64,000 nucleotides of DNA from Dehalococcoidia bacterium (GTDB lineage Bacteria > Chloroflexota > Dehalococcoidia > Lucifugimonadales > UBA3495): contig DPHC01000017.1 in the NCBI GenBank assembly GCA_003523055.1, forward strand, positions 59,497 to 123,496. Reading direction: 5' to 3'. Each line of letters starts with the position of its first letter. Position 1 is the stretch's first letter. The position numbers and the translations under genes were made by a program. Shown piece after piece: positions 26,723-35,633 of the stretch. The notes below the pieces were generated by a model. The model worked only from the letters and a program-made list of their open reading frames with translations, did not search any database and was not told where the DNA came from.

Positions 26723-27580
26723 ATGGATTATGGAATAATAATGTTTCCAACTGATTATGCTATAAGCCCAGATAAACTGGGTGTGGCAGCAGAGGAACGA
26801 GGATTTGAATCTGTGTGGTTTCCTGAACATACCCACATCCCCTCGTTGAGGGCCAGTGCATGGCCTGGTGGTCCAGATTTGCCTAAAGAATATTGGCATA
26901 CGTACGATCCATTTATTGCTTTGTCTTTTGTTGCCAATGCAACCAAAGATATAAAACTAGGAACAGGAATATGCTTGGTTATTGAAAGAGACCCTATAAC
27001 ATTAGCTAAAGAAATAGCTAGTTTAGATCGCTTGTCCGGAGGAAGATTTATATTTGGCGTTGGTGGTGGTTGGAATGCCGAAGAAATGGAAAATCATGGA
27101 ACCGCATTTAAAAACAGATTTTCTATACTGCGTGAAAATATATTGGCTATGAAGGCTATATGGCAAAATGCCGAAGCTGAATTTCATGGAAAATATGTAG
27201 AATTTGATAAAATTTTGGCATTCCCAAAGCCGGCTCAAGTTCCGCATCCTCCTGTATTAATTGGAGGAGATGGTAAAACGACATTTGACAGAGTTCTAGA
27301 ATTTGGAGATGGATGGATGCCTATCTGGGGAAGAACACAAGCTACTAGTCAAAGTAATTCTCTGGAACAGAAAATAAATGATTTGAAGAATAAATGGACT
27401 GAAGCTGGTAGGGATATAAAGGACTTAAATATTACATTATTTGGAGTTCCTGCTGACGAAGCATCGGTAGAAAAAGCTTTGGTAGTGGGAGCAAACAGAA
27501 TTATTTTTGCTACTCCTTGCGATGATGAAAAAATCGTCTTACCACATTTAGACAAATGTGCTAAATTGATCCAGAGGTAA
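26723..27580 (+). CDS. LLM class F420/FMN-dependent oxidoreductase
   Basis: 285 aa, with the luciferase-like TIM barrel pattern: ERGFESVWFPEHTHIP, IKLGTGICLVIERDPITLAKEIASLD and GGRFIFGVGGGWNAEEMENHG. The last string is typical of F420-dependent Mer/TIGR03619-like members. A GGAG site lies 15 bases upstream of the ATG. The next gene follows after 6 bases and is likely cotranscribed. Substrate unknown. Confidence 0.86.
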   Translation: MDYGIIMFPTDYAISPDKLGVAAEERGFESVWFPEHTHIPSLRASAWPGGPDLPKEYWHTYDPFIALSFVANATKDIKLGTGICLVIERDPITLAKEIASLDRLSGGRFIFGVGGGWNAEEMENHGTAFKNRFSILRENILAMKAIWQNAEAEFHGKYVEFDKILAFPKPAQVPHPPVLIGGDGKTTFDRVLEFGDGWMPIWGRTQATSQSNSLEQKINDLKNKWTEAGRDIKDLNITLFGVPADEASVEKALVVGANRIIFATPCDDEKIVLPHLDKCAKLIQR

Positions 27581-27586
27581 GCAGTT

Positions 27587-27922
27587 ATGACTACTAAAAT
27601 TTATCAATTAAATAGAGTTTGCTTTTGGATTGCGATAGTTGCTGCAATAGTTTCAATGGTTTTCGCAGCAGGAATTCCGTGGGATAGTGATCAAAATGGT
27701 GTTTATAAAGAATTTGATAAGGTTAGCCCAGATATAATGTATAGTAATGCTGTGGCAGGAGTTGATCAAACAAGTAATAAGACATATGTTGCAAGAGGAT
27801 ATGTCTTAACGAAATTCATGTCTGGTTTTGTCGAGCAAGTCAATTTACTTTGGACTGTAACTTTTTTGTTGTTAGCATTGATTTTGCAAATAGCTTCTTT
27901 CAAAATGAAATATACTGAATAA
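27587..27922 (+). CDS. two-span membrane protein of unknown function
   Basis: 111 aa with membrane helices at about 10-30 (VCFWIAIVAAIVSMVFAAG) and 84-103 (VNLLWTVTFLLLALILQIA), separated by a polar exported segment of about 50 residues (SDQNGVYKEFDKVSPDIMY). It starts 6 bases after the flavin oxidoreductase gene and ends 5 bases before the end of the convergent copper gene. I do not recognise the family. Confidence 0.65.
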   Translation: MTTKIYQLNRVCFWIAIVAAIVSMVFAAGIPWDSDQNGVYKEFDKVSPDIMYSNAVAGVDQTSNKTYVARGYVLTKFMSGFVEQVNLLWTVTFLLLALILQIASFKMKYTE

Positions 27923-27927
27923 ATAGC

Positions 27928-30153
27928 CTATTCTAGGGTTTTTATATAGTTAATGACGTGCCATATTTCTTCATCAGATAATATGCTTTCCTGACCATAC
28001 ATACTAGTTCCATCTTTACCATATTTTATAATTGAAAATAGCTCATTATCTGAATGTAATGGAACATGGATAAGAAGATTACTCGCATTAGGCTCAGGCG
28101 TTAGAGCGTTATAGAGGTTTCCATTACCAATACCAGTTACGCCATGACATGACACACAGTTGTCACGGTATAAGTTCTGCCCGATTTGTATAGATACCGA
28201 ACTTGGTACTATTGGGTTGATGTATTGGAATTCTTTGTCATTGGACATACTGTGTGTATAGATAGATATCGAAAACCCTGCGATTATGGACACCAATCCT
28301 AAAATAAAATATTTCTTACCAGAATCGTTTTGCCATCCCCCTTGCTTAACACTGATACCAAGAAATGTGAGTCCGATAGATAATATTACTAAGCCGAATA
28401 ATAATTTGCCTATGTATATATCAAGAAATGTAAATTTTGGATGACTTCCACCAATAGCCTCTCGAAAAGCAAATCTAGAATCTAGAGCATCGGGGCGCTG
28501 AACGGTAATTTCAAATTGCCAAATCCCTCCTAGGTTTAACATTAATGGATCCGTAGTATAAGATCCATTGCCAATATTTTGGGCATAATATGTATGGCTA
28601 CCTAAGTCTTGGTTGATATAAGTTGTTTGTATAATAATATTTGAAGCATTAACGATATTTCCTCCGCGGCTATCTGATAAATGTATTTGAGTATTATTAA
28701 TTCCTACATTTGCAGGCAGTATTTGTAACTCTAATTGCAAATTATTATCCATTTCTGTGAGCGTTAATTGATTGCTGAAAAATGGAGTTGCATTTTTTGC
28801 AGGCTCGAGTCCGTTTAACGCCCCTACTGAAAATATAATTGCTATTATTAAAATACTTTCACTGATTAGCAATCTGCCTGGAATGCTAGTAATTTTTCGG
28901 GTTTTTATAAAGAAAAACGAATTGATACCCGCTATCAGCAGTGCAATAGCAATTAAACACACTTTAATAACTAAGGTGACTCCGTAATAAGTGCTGAGTG
29001 CTTCAATTTTGTTTACTTGTAACCACGCGCTGAAAATCCCAGTTATACTGAGTATAATGATGGTTAAAATTGCTATTGGTGAAAATTGTTTAAAGAGCGA
29101 CTTAGTTAAATTGTTTAAGTCTATTGAATTGACTGTGTTTTTTACAGCATATAATGTGATGGTTAGAAGTAAGACTCCACCTATCCAGATGGCACTAAAT
29201 AACATATGAATAAAATCTACAAATACGCCTTGGTAATACAGCTCACTTACAGTGGCGTTGTGACTAGATAAGCTGTGCAGTAACAATAGCATTAGGCTGA
29301 TCGGTATGAAAAAAACTGGATTTATGTAGTAGAGAGATTTAGAGTGATGGTTTGATATTAATTTTGAAACCTGTAAAACTACAGGAATGAAAAGCAATAT
29401 CAATAACTTCAGCCACATTAATTTACCCCAAGTGGTATCTGTATATATATTAATCAAAGGGCTGCCTATAGTATTAAATAAATCTATCTCATAAATTGAA
29501 GATGTGTGTAAGATTAACTGTGCACTGGATGATAGAGTGGCCATAGCGTAACTAATTAAAAGTACAGCCAAGCATGCTTTTGATGCTAAGCCATTTATGG
29601 TAGTTTTCCCAGCTAAAACTGGAGTAATGATGAAGAAGTATGTAAAGAAACTTCCAAATAAAATCAGACTACCTAACAATGAAAAAGATTTTATAATTGG
29701 CTCAGATTTATATAAAAATAGAGGTTCGTAGTTTTCTATCTTAGAAAATTGTATAGGTTCGCCAATAGAAAAATAGAAACTCCCTCTTATTTTATGGCCG
29801 TCTATTGTCGATACTGTTTGCCAAATAACAGTATATGTGCCTTTTGGTAATACTGGTACAGAAATTGTTAACGTAGATTTATCTAAAGAATTTAGAGAAC
29901 TATCGTCATTATCTAATTTAGTCCCGTTAAAATTGTACACTTCTATATAACTTAATGTTGGTGATAATGGTTCACTGAATGTGATAGTAATATCAGTGGG
30001 AGAATATTCTAAAACAGAGTTTTGTTTGGGCTGTGATTGTACTAAGTTAGCGTGGGATTCTACTATCGAAAATGTATGAAAAATGAAATAAGAAAGTAGT
30101 ATAGTAACTATCCATAAACAGGTCACAACTCTGTAACAAATGATAGATTTCAC
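27928..30153 (-). CDS. CopC-CopD copper protein fused to cytochrome c
   Basis: 741 aa, GTG start with GAGGG 11 bases upstream. Domain order: signal segment; CopC beta-sandwich (ESHANLVQSQPKQN, with the N-terminal His of Cu(II)-CopC after the signal, and STIDGHKIRG giving the Asp/His pair); eight or so membrane helices of CopD (about 155-440); an extracytoplasmic beta domain; two more helices; and a C-terminal cytochrome c domain with the heme site CVSCH (Cys666-His670) and a later Met in TSMYGQ. It likely moves copper and connects it to electron transfer. It is last in a copper operon with three small genes upstream. Confidence 0.87.
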   Translation of the reverse strand: MKSIICYRVVTCLWIVTILLSYFIFHTFSIVESHANLVQSQPKQNSVLEYSPTDITITFSEPLSPTLSYIEVYNFNGTKLDNDDSSLNSLDKSTLTISVPVLPKGTYTVIWQTVSTIDGHKIRGSFYFSIGEPIQFSKIENYEPLFLYKSEPIIKSFSLLGSLILFGSFFTYFFIITPVLAGKTTINGLASKACLAVLLISYAMATLSSSAQLILHTSSIYEIDLFNTIGSPLINIYTDTTWGKLMWLKLLILLFIPVVLQVSKLISNHHSKSLYYINPVFFIPISLMLLLLHSLSSHNATVSELYYQGVFVDFIHMLFSAIWIGGVLLLTITLYAVKNTVNSIDLNNLTKSLFKQFSPIAILTIIILSITGIFSAWLQVNKIEALSTYYGVTLVIKVCLIAIALLIAGINSFFFIKTRKITSIPGRLLISESILIIAIIFSVGALNGLEPAKNATPFFSNQLTLTEMDNNLQLELQILPANVGINNTQIHLSDSRGGNIVNASNIIIQTTYINQDLGSHTYYAQNIGNGSYTTDPLMLNLGGIWQFEITVQRPDALDSRFAFREAIGGSHPKFTFLDIYIGKLLFGLVILSIGLTFLGISVKQGGWQNDSGKKYFILGLVSIIAGFSISIYTHSMSNDKEFQYINPIVPSSVSIQIGQNLYRDNCVSCHGVTGIGNGNLYNALTPEPNASNLLIHVPLHSDNELFSIIKYGKDGTSMYGQESILSDEEIWHVINYIKTLE

Positions 30154-30154
30154 T

Positions 30155-30274
30155 TTATTTTTTCCCTCTTAATCCTAAAATCGCCAATATTATGGACGCA
30201 ATAAACCCTACGATTAAGACGCCATAGAATATTTCATCAAAATACCCGTATAGCCCGTGTAATAATACAATCAT
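30155..30274 (-). CDS. predicted 39-aa membrane peptide of the copper operon
   Basis: A frame from ATG 30274 to TAA 30155 encodes 39 residues: MIVLLHGLYGYFDEIF, a hydrophobic run (YGVLIVGFIASIILAILG) and a basic end LRGKK. A good AAGGG site is 8 bases upstream of the ATG. The stop is one base before the GTG of copC-copD, so translation is likely coupled. His6, Tyr and the Asp-Glu pair sit at the outer face. It may be a small subunit of the copper complex. Confidence 0.6.
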   Translation of the reverse strand: MIVLLHGLYGYFDEIFYGVLIVGFIASIILAILGLRGKK

Positions 30275-30308
30275 TTGTATGCCCTTATTGTCTTAAATTT
30301 TTATGTGG

Positions 30309-31307
30309 TCACTTTTTAAATAATATAATGCTTAAAGCACTTAATCCTGCTACTGCTCCGACTATGCTTATTATCAAGGATATTATCAATATAGGTCTGA
30401 AACCGTTAATAGAATTCAATGCTTGTTCCGCAGAATTTGATATACCAGTTAAAGCATTTTGTAACTCTCTGTTACTACTGGTTGTGTTTGGAAATTGTAT
30501 TGAGTCTTGCGACGTAACATCATCGAAATTTCCTCCGTCTCCTTCTGATACAAATATTTCATTAATTTCTATATTATCGATTATTCCAAAAATTCGAATT
30601 TGGTATATGCCTGTATCAGTAGGCACGAAATTAGATGTATACTTTCCGACATTGCCGGGATCTTCCGATAAACTTAAAACGGTAGAACGTTTTGAATTTT
30701 TGTGGGTTAATTCAACTTCAAGTTTATCTGACAAACCTGTAACAGGAGAATATTTATTGACAGGAGTTGGCATTACTCCACTTGTAATGGCGTGAGATTC
30801 GTTGTCGTAATTCTTCCAGGTTATAGTGGTGCCAGGCGTAACTGTAACTTCATCAGGCATTACAGAATCAGAATGAATCATTACCTTTATTTGGTTTGAG
30901 TCGCTACCATCTTTCACATGTATGGTTCCTGTGATTTTGTGGTTCATGTGATCATGGTAAGGAATTGATAAGTTGTTCAATTCCTCAGGTATTTCATAAG
31001 AAAATGATTGTCCAGTGTCAATTAAGGTGCTTGCAAATATGTTGCCGTGTGCGTTCAGATCAATTCCTGAAGAATGGCTTTCTTGGTCATTATTATCTTT
31101 TGAGTGTGCTTCAATGGGATTTGTTGAAGTAATAATTAATTCAACTGTATTAAGTATACCTTCATAGGCTGGTTCAGTTCCAAACCCTACCACTACATTA
31201 AGATTACCAACCTCTCTCCCACCATGAGCTTGTACACTGTGGGTAGTTATTGGAACTAGTAATGCAATGAATATTATGAAGCTGAGTAGGCAATATTTTT
31301 TTTTCAT
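30309..31307 (-). CDS. membrane-anchored cupredoxin-like copper protein
   Basis: 332 aa. N-terminal signal peptide ending near SVQAHGG, C-terminal single membrane anchor (IISLIISIVGAVAGLSALSII). Between them: a YtkA/CopC-like beta domain (VVVGFGTEPAYEGILNTVEL), a His-rich linker (about residues 68-85), a plastocyanin-like closing motif (IPYHDHMNHKITGTIHV) where the usual Cys is absent, and a second cupredoxin start (MPDEVTVTPGTTITWKNYDN, then ESHAITSG). So it is probably a Cu-binding carrier at the outer face of the membrane. It is codirectional with, and 34 bases before, the 39-aa gene. Confidence 0.75.
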   Translation of the reverse strand: MKKKYCLLSFIIFIALLVPITTHSVQAHGGREVGNLNVVVGFGTEPAYEGILNTVELIITSTNPIEAHSKDNNDQESHSSGIDLNAHGNIFASTLIDTGQSFSYEIPEELNNLSIPYHDHMNHKITGTIHVKDGSDSNQIKVMIHSDSVMPDEVTVTPGTTITWKNYDNESHAITSGVMPTPVNKYSPVTGLSDKLEVELTHKNSKRSTVLSLSEDPGNVGKYTSNFVPTDTGIYQIRIFGIIDNIEINEIFVSEGDGGNFDDVTSQDSIQFPNTTSSNRELQNALTGISNSAEQALNSINGFRPILIISLIISIVGAVAGLSALSIILFKK

Positions 31308-31337
31308 GTTTCCTCACCGTTAATTTTATTTATGGAG

Positions 31338-31799
31338 TTAACCGGTGTGGAAATTTGCGGGGGGATAAACTGGCGGAATCATAAATACACTCAATAAATG
31401 TTTGGAAATGTTATGAGAAAAAATAAAAAGCTTGTTGAAATGCATTTTTTCAATTTTTGTGGTTTCCTTGGAATATAAAGTTTTTGAAATTATTACAGCC
31501 GATATGATTGTTGGCGCATTAATGAAAAATATTTCCTTTAATTGGACCATACCGGATACTTTGACATTAAAATTCCTGTTGTGTTCATGAGTAACACCAT
31601 AATTATGTTCATGTTCATTAACATTTTGCATGTTGAAAGTTAGATGAGAATGACTTGGAGAGAACTCATATGAATGGTGGTTAGTCATTGGAACGATAAT
31701 TGAGGCTATTACGATGACAACCAAAAGAATCGAAACAAATAGATTGAATCGAGTGGTATCTTGAGTTGGATAGTAAGTTGTTAGGATATTTATTTTCAA
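31338..31799 (-). CDS. His-rich membrane protein of the copper operon
   Basis: 153 aa with two hydrophobic segments (FNLFVSILLVVIVIASIIV and NAPTIISAVIIS). Between them lies an extracytoplasmic loop very rich in His (NHHSYEFSPSHSHL, then EHEHNYGVTHEHN), suggesting metal binding. The C-terminus has an unusual PPVYPPANFHTG end. It is the first gene of the four-gene minus-strand copper operon (30 bases upstream of the cupredoxin). I know no family for it. The nearest start is 31799. Confidence 0.6.
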   Translation of the reverse strand: MKINILTTYYPTQDTTRFNLFVSILLVVIVIASIIVPMTNHHSYEFSPSHSHLTFNMQNVNEHEHNYGVTHEHNRNFNVKVSGMVQLKEIFFINAPTIISAVIISKTLYSKETTKIEKMHFNKLFIFSHNISKHLLSVFMIPPVYPPANFHTG

Positions 31800-32384
31800 C
31801 TTGTTAACATCTCTTATATCAATTTAATGATATTTATAATTATATAGTATATCTATTCCAAATGCTCTGATGTTACGAAATAATCCATATTATTAACTTC
31901 GCGTAATTTAATACCTATATTAGTAAACATAATCTTTACTCAAGCATAGGTTTCTACTATTATATCGCTAGCATTATCGCATGATTCCGTAAACGAGCCT
32001 TTAATTTTTAATCTGGAAAACCTATATGATTTTTAGTATGATGGACCGCGAGTGGTTAATTTAGTATCTATTAAATATTAGTATCAAAATACTTTGTAGG
32101 GAATTTCAGATCACAGAAGATGGGTATCATAGTTGCGATCTGAAGTAAATCAATAAAAAAACAAGGTGGTACTGAATTTCTGTTTAAAATAATGACTGCG
32201 TTAGGACTCAGATTAAATTATGGCTGAAAGTAATTTCGCAGTGAGTAAATAGAAAAAATAGATACTACTGGGATCACATTACTAAATAGTTTACACAATA
32301 TTTAGTTTAGAATTAATGTCTGGGTAAGCGCAGACGAAACACAAGTAATTATAATATATTTTTAATCATTAAGGTGGCGTAGGT
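31800..32384. other. 585-base intergenic region between divergent genes
   Basis: No credible ORF on either strand. It must hold promoters for the copper operon (minus) and the response regulator (plus). Visible structures: three copies of TTAGTAT followed by G or C (32033-32040, 32061-32068, 32078-32085) and a hairpin at 32105-32144. No known RNA family is recognised, though the length allows one. Confidence 0.35.
32105..32144. other. hairpin with 8-bp stem in the divergent region
   Basis: TTCAGATC (32105-32112) pairs with GATCTGAA (32137-32144) around a 24-base loop. It lies about 240 bases before the response regulator start. No T tract follows on the plus strand (A-rich instead), so it is not an obvious terminator. 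Confidence 0.3.
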
Positions 32385-33113
32385 ATGCATATACTATTGT
32401 GCGATGACAAAGATTCTATAGAGAATATAAACAATATATTATCTATAGCCGGGTACATAACTTCTGGTTCTAGTGACGGTATAACAGCTATAAGAGATTT
32501 TCTTGTCAATGAGCCTGATTTAGTTATAACAAATTTGAAATTATTGTATTTAGATGGGTTTGAATTGATTAGAAGAATCAGAGAAAGATCTGAAGTTCCT
32601 ATAATAGCACTTTCGGATAATAATTCTGTTGAAGAAAAAGTAACTGCATTTAATAGTGGAGTGACAGACTTCTTGGCAAAACCTGTATATGAGCAAGAAT
32701 TATTAGGCAGAGTTGACTCATGCTTAATGCGAGTAGGTAAAAACGTAACTCCTGCTACCAAATACAATGATGACCTTATAGATATTGATTTCGTGAAGCG
32801 TGAAGTTAAGGTGAGTGGTAAAAAATGTGATCTTACCCGGACAGAATACAACTTATTGTCTTTGTTGATAAAACGAAAATCTCAAGCTTTGTCTTTAGAA
32901 TTTTTATTGGCGAATATCTGGGGTAGAGAATATGACACTTTCGACTTAGTGAAATGGCATGTTAGTAATCTGCGTAAAAAAATACGTCTATTAAGCGACG
33001 GACAAACACCTATTGTTACTGTTAGAGGATTTGGATATTTGTATGATACCTCTGCTTTAAAAATCCGGGCTGCGTATGATGTTATGGCAGGATATAGGAA
33101 TAGAGCTGGTTAA
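32385..33113 (+). CDS. OmpR/PhoB-family response regulator, phospho-Asp replaced by Asn
   Basis: 242 aa: receiver domain (1-110) and winged-helix DNA-binding domain (about 130-225; DLTRTEYNLLSLLIKRK, VKWHVSNLRKKI, TVRGFGYLYD). The acidic pair Asp7/Asp8, Ser77 and Lys99 of the receiver are in place. The residue that should be the phospho-acceptor Asp is Asn50 (DLVITNLKL). So it probably works without phosphorylation. No histidine kinase is adjacent. The start follows AAGGTGG. What it controls is unknown; the divergent copper operon across the gap is a possibility. Confidence 0.85.
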   Translation: MHILLCDDKDSIENINNILSIAGYITSGSSDGITAIRDFLVNEPDLVITNLKLLYLDGFELIRRIRERSEVPIIALSDNNSVEEKVTAFNSGVTDFLAKPVYEQELLGRVDSCLMRVGKNVTPATKYNDDLIDIDFVKREVKVSGKKCDLTRTEYNLLSLLIKRKSQALSLEFLLANIWGREYDTFDLVKWHVSNLRKKIRLLSDGQTPIVTVRGFGYLYDTSALKIRAAYDVMAGYRNRAG

Positions 33114-33148
33114 AATGAAAAAGGCACTTACAGCTAGCTTGTATTGAA

Positions 33149-34189
33149 ATGAAAGTAGCTACTCTATTTCATGTACCATGGCCAGAAAATAATCGTAACC
33201 AGATGCAATTACTAAAGGATGCTTGCTCAGAAGTAGAATTAGTGGAGCATTTGGGATTTGATAGCGCTTGGTTTGCAGAGCACCATTTTTCAAGATATGG
33301 TTTGGGATCATCTTCTCTGATGTTAATGTCTAACATAGCTGCGAGAACAACTAATATTAGACTAGGAACAGCAGTATTATTACCTACACTTCATAACCCA
33401 ATAAAATTAGCAGAAGACACCTCGACTTTAGATGTGTTGAGTGAGGGAAGGCTTGATGTAGGTTTCGGACGAGGTACGGAAGGGTATGAATACCATGGTT
33501 ACTCTGTTGAATGGTCGGAGAGTCAAAAAAGGTTCAGAGAAGTAATTAAAATTATACAAGGTTTATGGACAGAAACTGATTTCGAATTTGATGGTGAGTT
33601 TTATAACATACCTAAAACCAACTTAGTACCTAGACCAGTGCAATCTCCTCATCCACCAATATATATAGCGGCAACAAGAACACCTGAAACATTGGACTTT
33701 GCTATTAATACTGGATTTCCTCTATTGAGTGGACCAGTTGCAGATACTGCAGATGCTTTGAAAATGTGCGAAAATTATGTTAACCAGCTAAAAACAAAAT
33801 GTGTAACCGGTAGCATGTCTGATATTCCGTTTTTTAGATACGTCTATGTTGGAAAGAATAAAGAAGAAATCAAACGAGATACTCAGCAAGGCTTGCAATG
33901 GACTTTCGATATGATCCAATGGAGGCGCAGTTTAATTGAAGAAAGTGAAGTGAACAAAAAAATAGATGACTGGAGATCAGAAAAAGACGTTAAGCCGTAC
34001 GAATTTGATGATTTATTAAATAATAGAGTTATTGTCGGTACTCCTGATGAATGTATTGAAAAAATTCTTTCATTAAAAGCTATTGGAGTAGAGCATTTCG
34101 GCTGCAATTTTGCGTTTGGCGGAATACCTCATGAAACAGTAAAGTCTGGAATTGAATTGTTTGCTTCTGAAGTCATGCCTTATATATAA
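33149..34189 (+). CDS. luciferase-like (LLM class) flavin-dependent monooxygenase
   Basis: 346 aa. Barrel marks: LGFDSAWFAEHHFSRYG, IRLGTAVLLPTLHNPIKLAEDTSTLD, GRLDVGFGRGTEGYEYHGYS, and HPPIYIAATRTPETLDFA. It is about as long as the first LLM protein and of the same branch, but not a close copy. It lies 35 bases after the response regulator and may be cotranscribed with it. Substrate unknown. Confidence 0.87.
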   Translation: MKVATLFHVPWPENNRNQMQLLKDACSEVELVEHLGFDSAWFAEHHFSRYGLGSSSLMLMSNIAARTTNIRLGTAVLLPTLHNPIKLAEDTSTLDVLSEGRLDVGFGRGTEGYEYHGYSVEWSESQKRFREVIKIIQGLWTETDFEFDGEFYNIPKTNLVPRPVQSPHPPIYIAATRTPETLDFAINTGFPLLSGPVADTADALKMCENYVNQLKTKCVTGSMSDIPFFRYVYVGKNKEEIKRDTQQGLQWTFDMIQWRRSLIEESEVNKKIDDWRSEKDVKPYEFDDLLNNRVIVGTPDECIEKILSLKAIGVEHFGCNFAFGGIPHETVKSGIELFASEVMPYI

Positions 34190-34193
34190 GGTT

Positions 34194-35633
34194 TTATTTT
34201 CTGATGATCGTACCAACTAGCCCTATACACAGAACAATTCCTAATGTCAAAAATGTTATCTGTAATCCAGATACAAATGCCCCAGACATTTCCGGAGTTA
34301 AATTATCTAAATTAGAGGATGAACCACTAAGTGCCATGCTTAACACAATGATACTGGTAGTGATAGACATGCTGACAACATTAGCTGAATTTCGTACTAA
34401 TTGAGTCATAGCAGACATGACGCCATATTTTGATTTGTCGATGGCATTCAGAATAGAACTGTTATTTGGTGAATTGAAGATACCATTTCCGGCGGTTTGC
34501 AACATTAGCATTGGTATCAGGAACCATAAAGTAGATGTCTCAGATACCCACAAAGATAGCAATAAGCAAGAAGAAGAAGATAATGTTAAGCCTAATATTG
34601 TAAATCTTTTCCAACCATACTTGTCTGATAAGAATCCACTTATGGGAGAAAAAACCACCATGCAGAAGGCAGGTGGTATCATGGATAATCCTACTGTTAA
34701 TGGGTCTAGATGCAATACTCGTTGCATGAAAAAAGGCATGATAAATCGTACTCCACCTGTTCCAAAAAATGAGATCCAGCTGCTCATTATTCCCAAGCCT
34801 ATCAGTGGGTTTTTAAATATTGTCAGGTCTAATAAGGGAGATTTTATTCTATTTTCTATACGTACAAATAAAACCAGCAGTATTATCGCAAAGCCAGTAG
34901 CTATCATTATCGGGTATGAACTCCATCCTAAATTGTTACCGTTGCCGAAAATTAATAAGATAGTAGCTAATAAAATGGATGATAATAGAGCTCCTTTCCA
35001 ATCAAAGGGATTTTCTTTAAAATCTATTTTGTCTGATACTTGAGTCCCTAACACCATGATGGCTACCAATATTCCCAAGATGCCTACTGGTACATTTACC
35101 AAAAACACGGATCTCCAACCGAATGAATTTATCAGTAATCCGCCTAAGGCGGGTCCAATGATCAGTCCCGTACCAACAACGCTCAAATGACTTCCTAACG
35201 CTTTACCTCTTTCGGAAGATGAGAATGTGGAAATTATGATTGCAATGGCATTTGCTTGAACCATAGCAGAGCCTATTCCTTGTAATATCTTACATATTAT
35301 TACTGCTGTTAAATTTGGTGAAAAAATGGCTAACATAGAGGCTACGGCAAAAATAAACATACCCAGCATGTATATTCTGTTTTTACCAAAGTAATCTCCC
35401 AGTCTCCCCATTGGTAGTAAGAGAGCACTGATGGTTAGGCCATATCCTACTACAACCCATTGAACAGAAGACAACTCTACTCCAAAATGTGACTGCAATA
35501 CTGGTAATGCTATCAGCACGCTCCCATGATCTACGACAGAAATGAAAGTGCCTATTGCAATTGTTATAAACACTAACCACTTGTAGTGTTTTGTGTTCTT
35601 TAGTTTACGTTGAAGATGATTTATGTTGTTCAA
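34194..35633 (-). CDS. MFS transporter, DHA2/EmrB-type exporter
   Basis: 479 aa from a TTG at 35633 whose bases overlap the upstream gene's TGA (TTGA); the open frame extends to 35744, but those codons lie within the upstream gene, and no ATG occurs earlier than residue 60. About 14 membrane helices: ISVVDHGSVLIALPVLQSHF, GRLGDYFGKNRIYMLG (motif A), LQGIGSAMVQANAIAIIIS, SERGKALG and VVGTGLIIGPALGGLL (motif C, an antiporter sign), then FGWRSVFLVNVPVG. It likely exports a hydrophobic compound. The second gene of an exporter pair. Confidence 0.8.
   Translation of the reverse strand: MNNINHLQRKLKNTKHYKWLVFITIAIGTFISVVDHGSVLIALPVLQSHFGVELSSVQWVVVGYGLTISALLLPMGRLGDYFGKNRIYMLGMFIFAVASMLAIFSPNLTAVIICKILQGIGSAMVQANAIAIIISTFSSSERGKALGSHLSVVGTGLIIGPALGGLLINSFGWRSVFLVNVPVGILGILVAIMVLGTQVSDKIDFKENPFDWKGALLSSILLATILLIFGNGNNLGWSSYPIMIATGFAIILLVLFVRIENRIKSPLLDLTIFKNPLIGLGIMSSWISFFGTGGVRFIMPFFMQRVLHLDPLTVGLSMIPPAFCMVVFSPISGFLSDKYGWKRFTILGLTLSSSSCLLLSLWVSETSTLWFLIPMLMLQTAGNGIFNSPNNSSILNAIDKSKYGVMSAMTQLVRNSANVVSMSITTSIIVLSMALSGSSSNLDNLTPEMSGAFVSGLQITFLTLGIVLCIGLVGTIIRK

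Noticed and set aside
31800..32384. Small plus-strand ORFs in the long gap (9-12 codons)
   Set aside because: Too short, no ribosome sites, no Cys/Trp/His runs or hydrophobic spans that would mark a leader or membrane peptide.
32369..32851. 160-codon minus-strand ORF over the response regulator start
   Set aside because: The plus strand encodes a clear OmpR-family protein with AAGGTGG before its ATG; the minus frame shows no family marks.
34204..35043. Plus-strand ORFs opposite the MFS exporter, up to 208 codons
   Set aside because: The minus-strand frame gives a full MFS protein; the plus frames have no motif and low-complexity composition from the opposite-strand hydrophobic codons.
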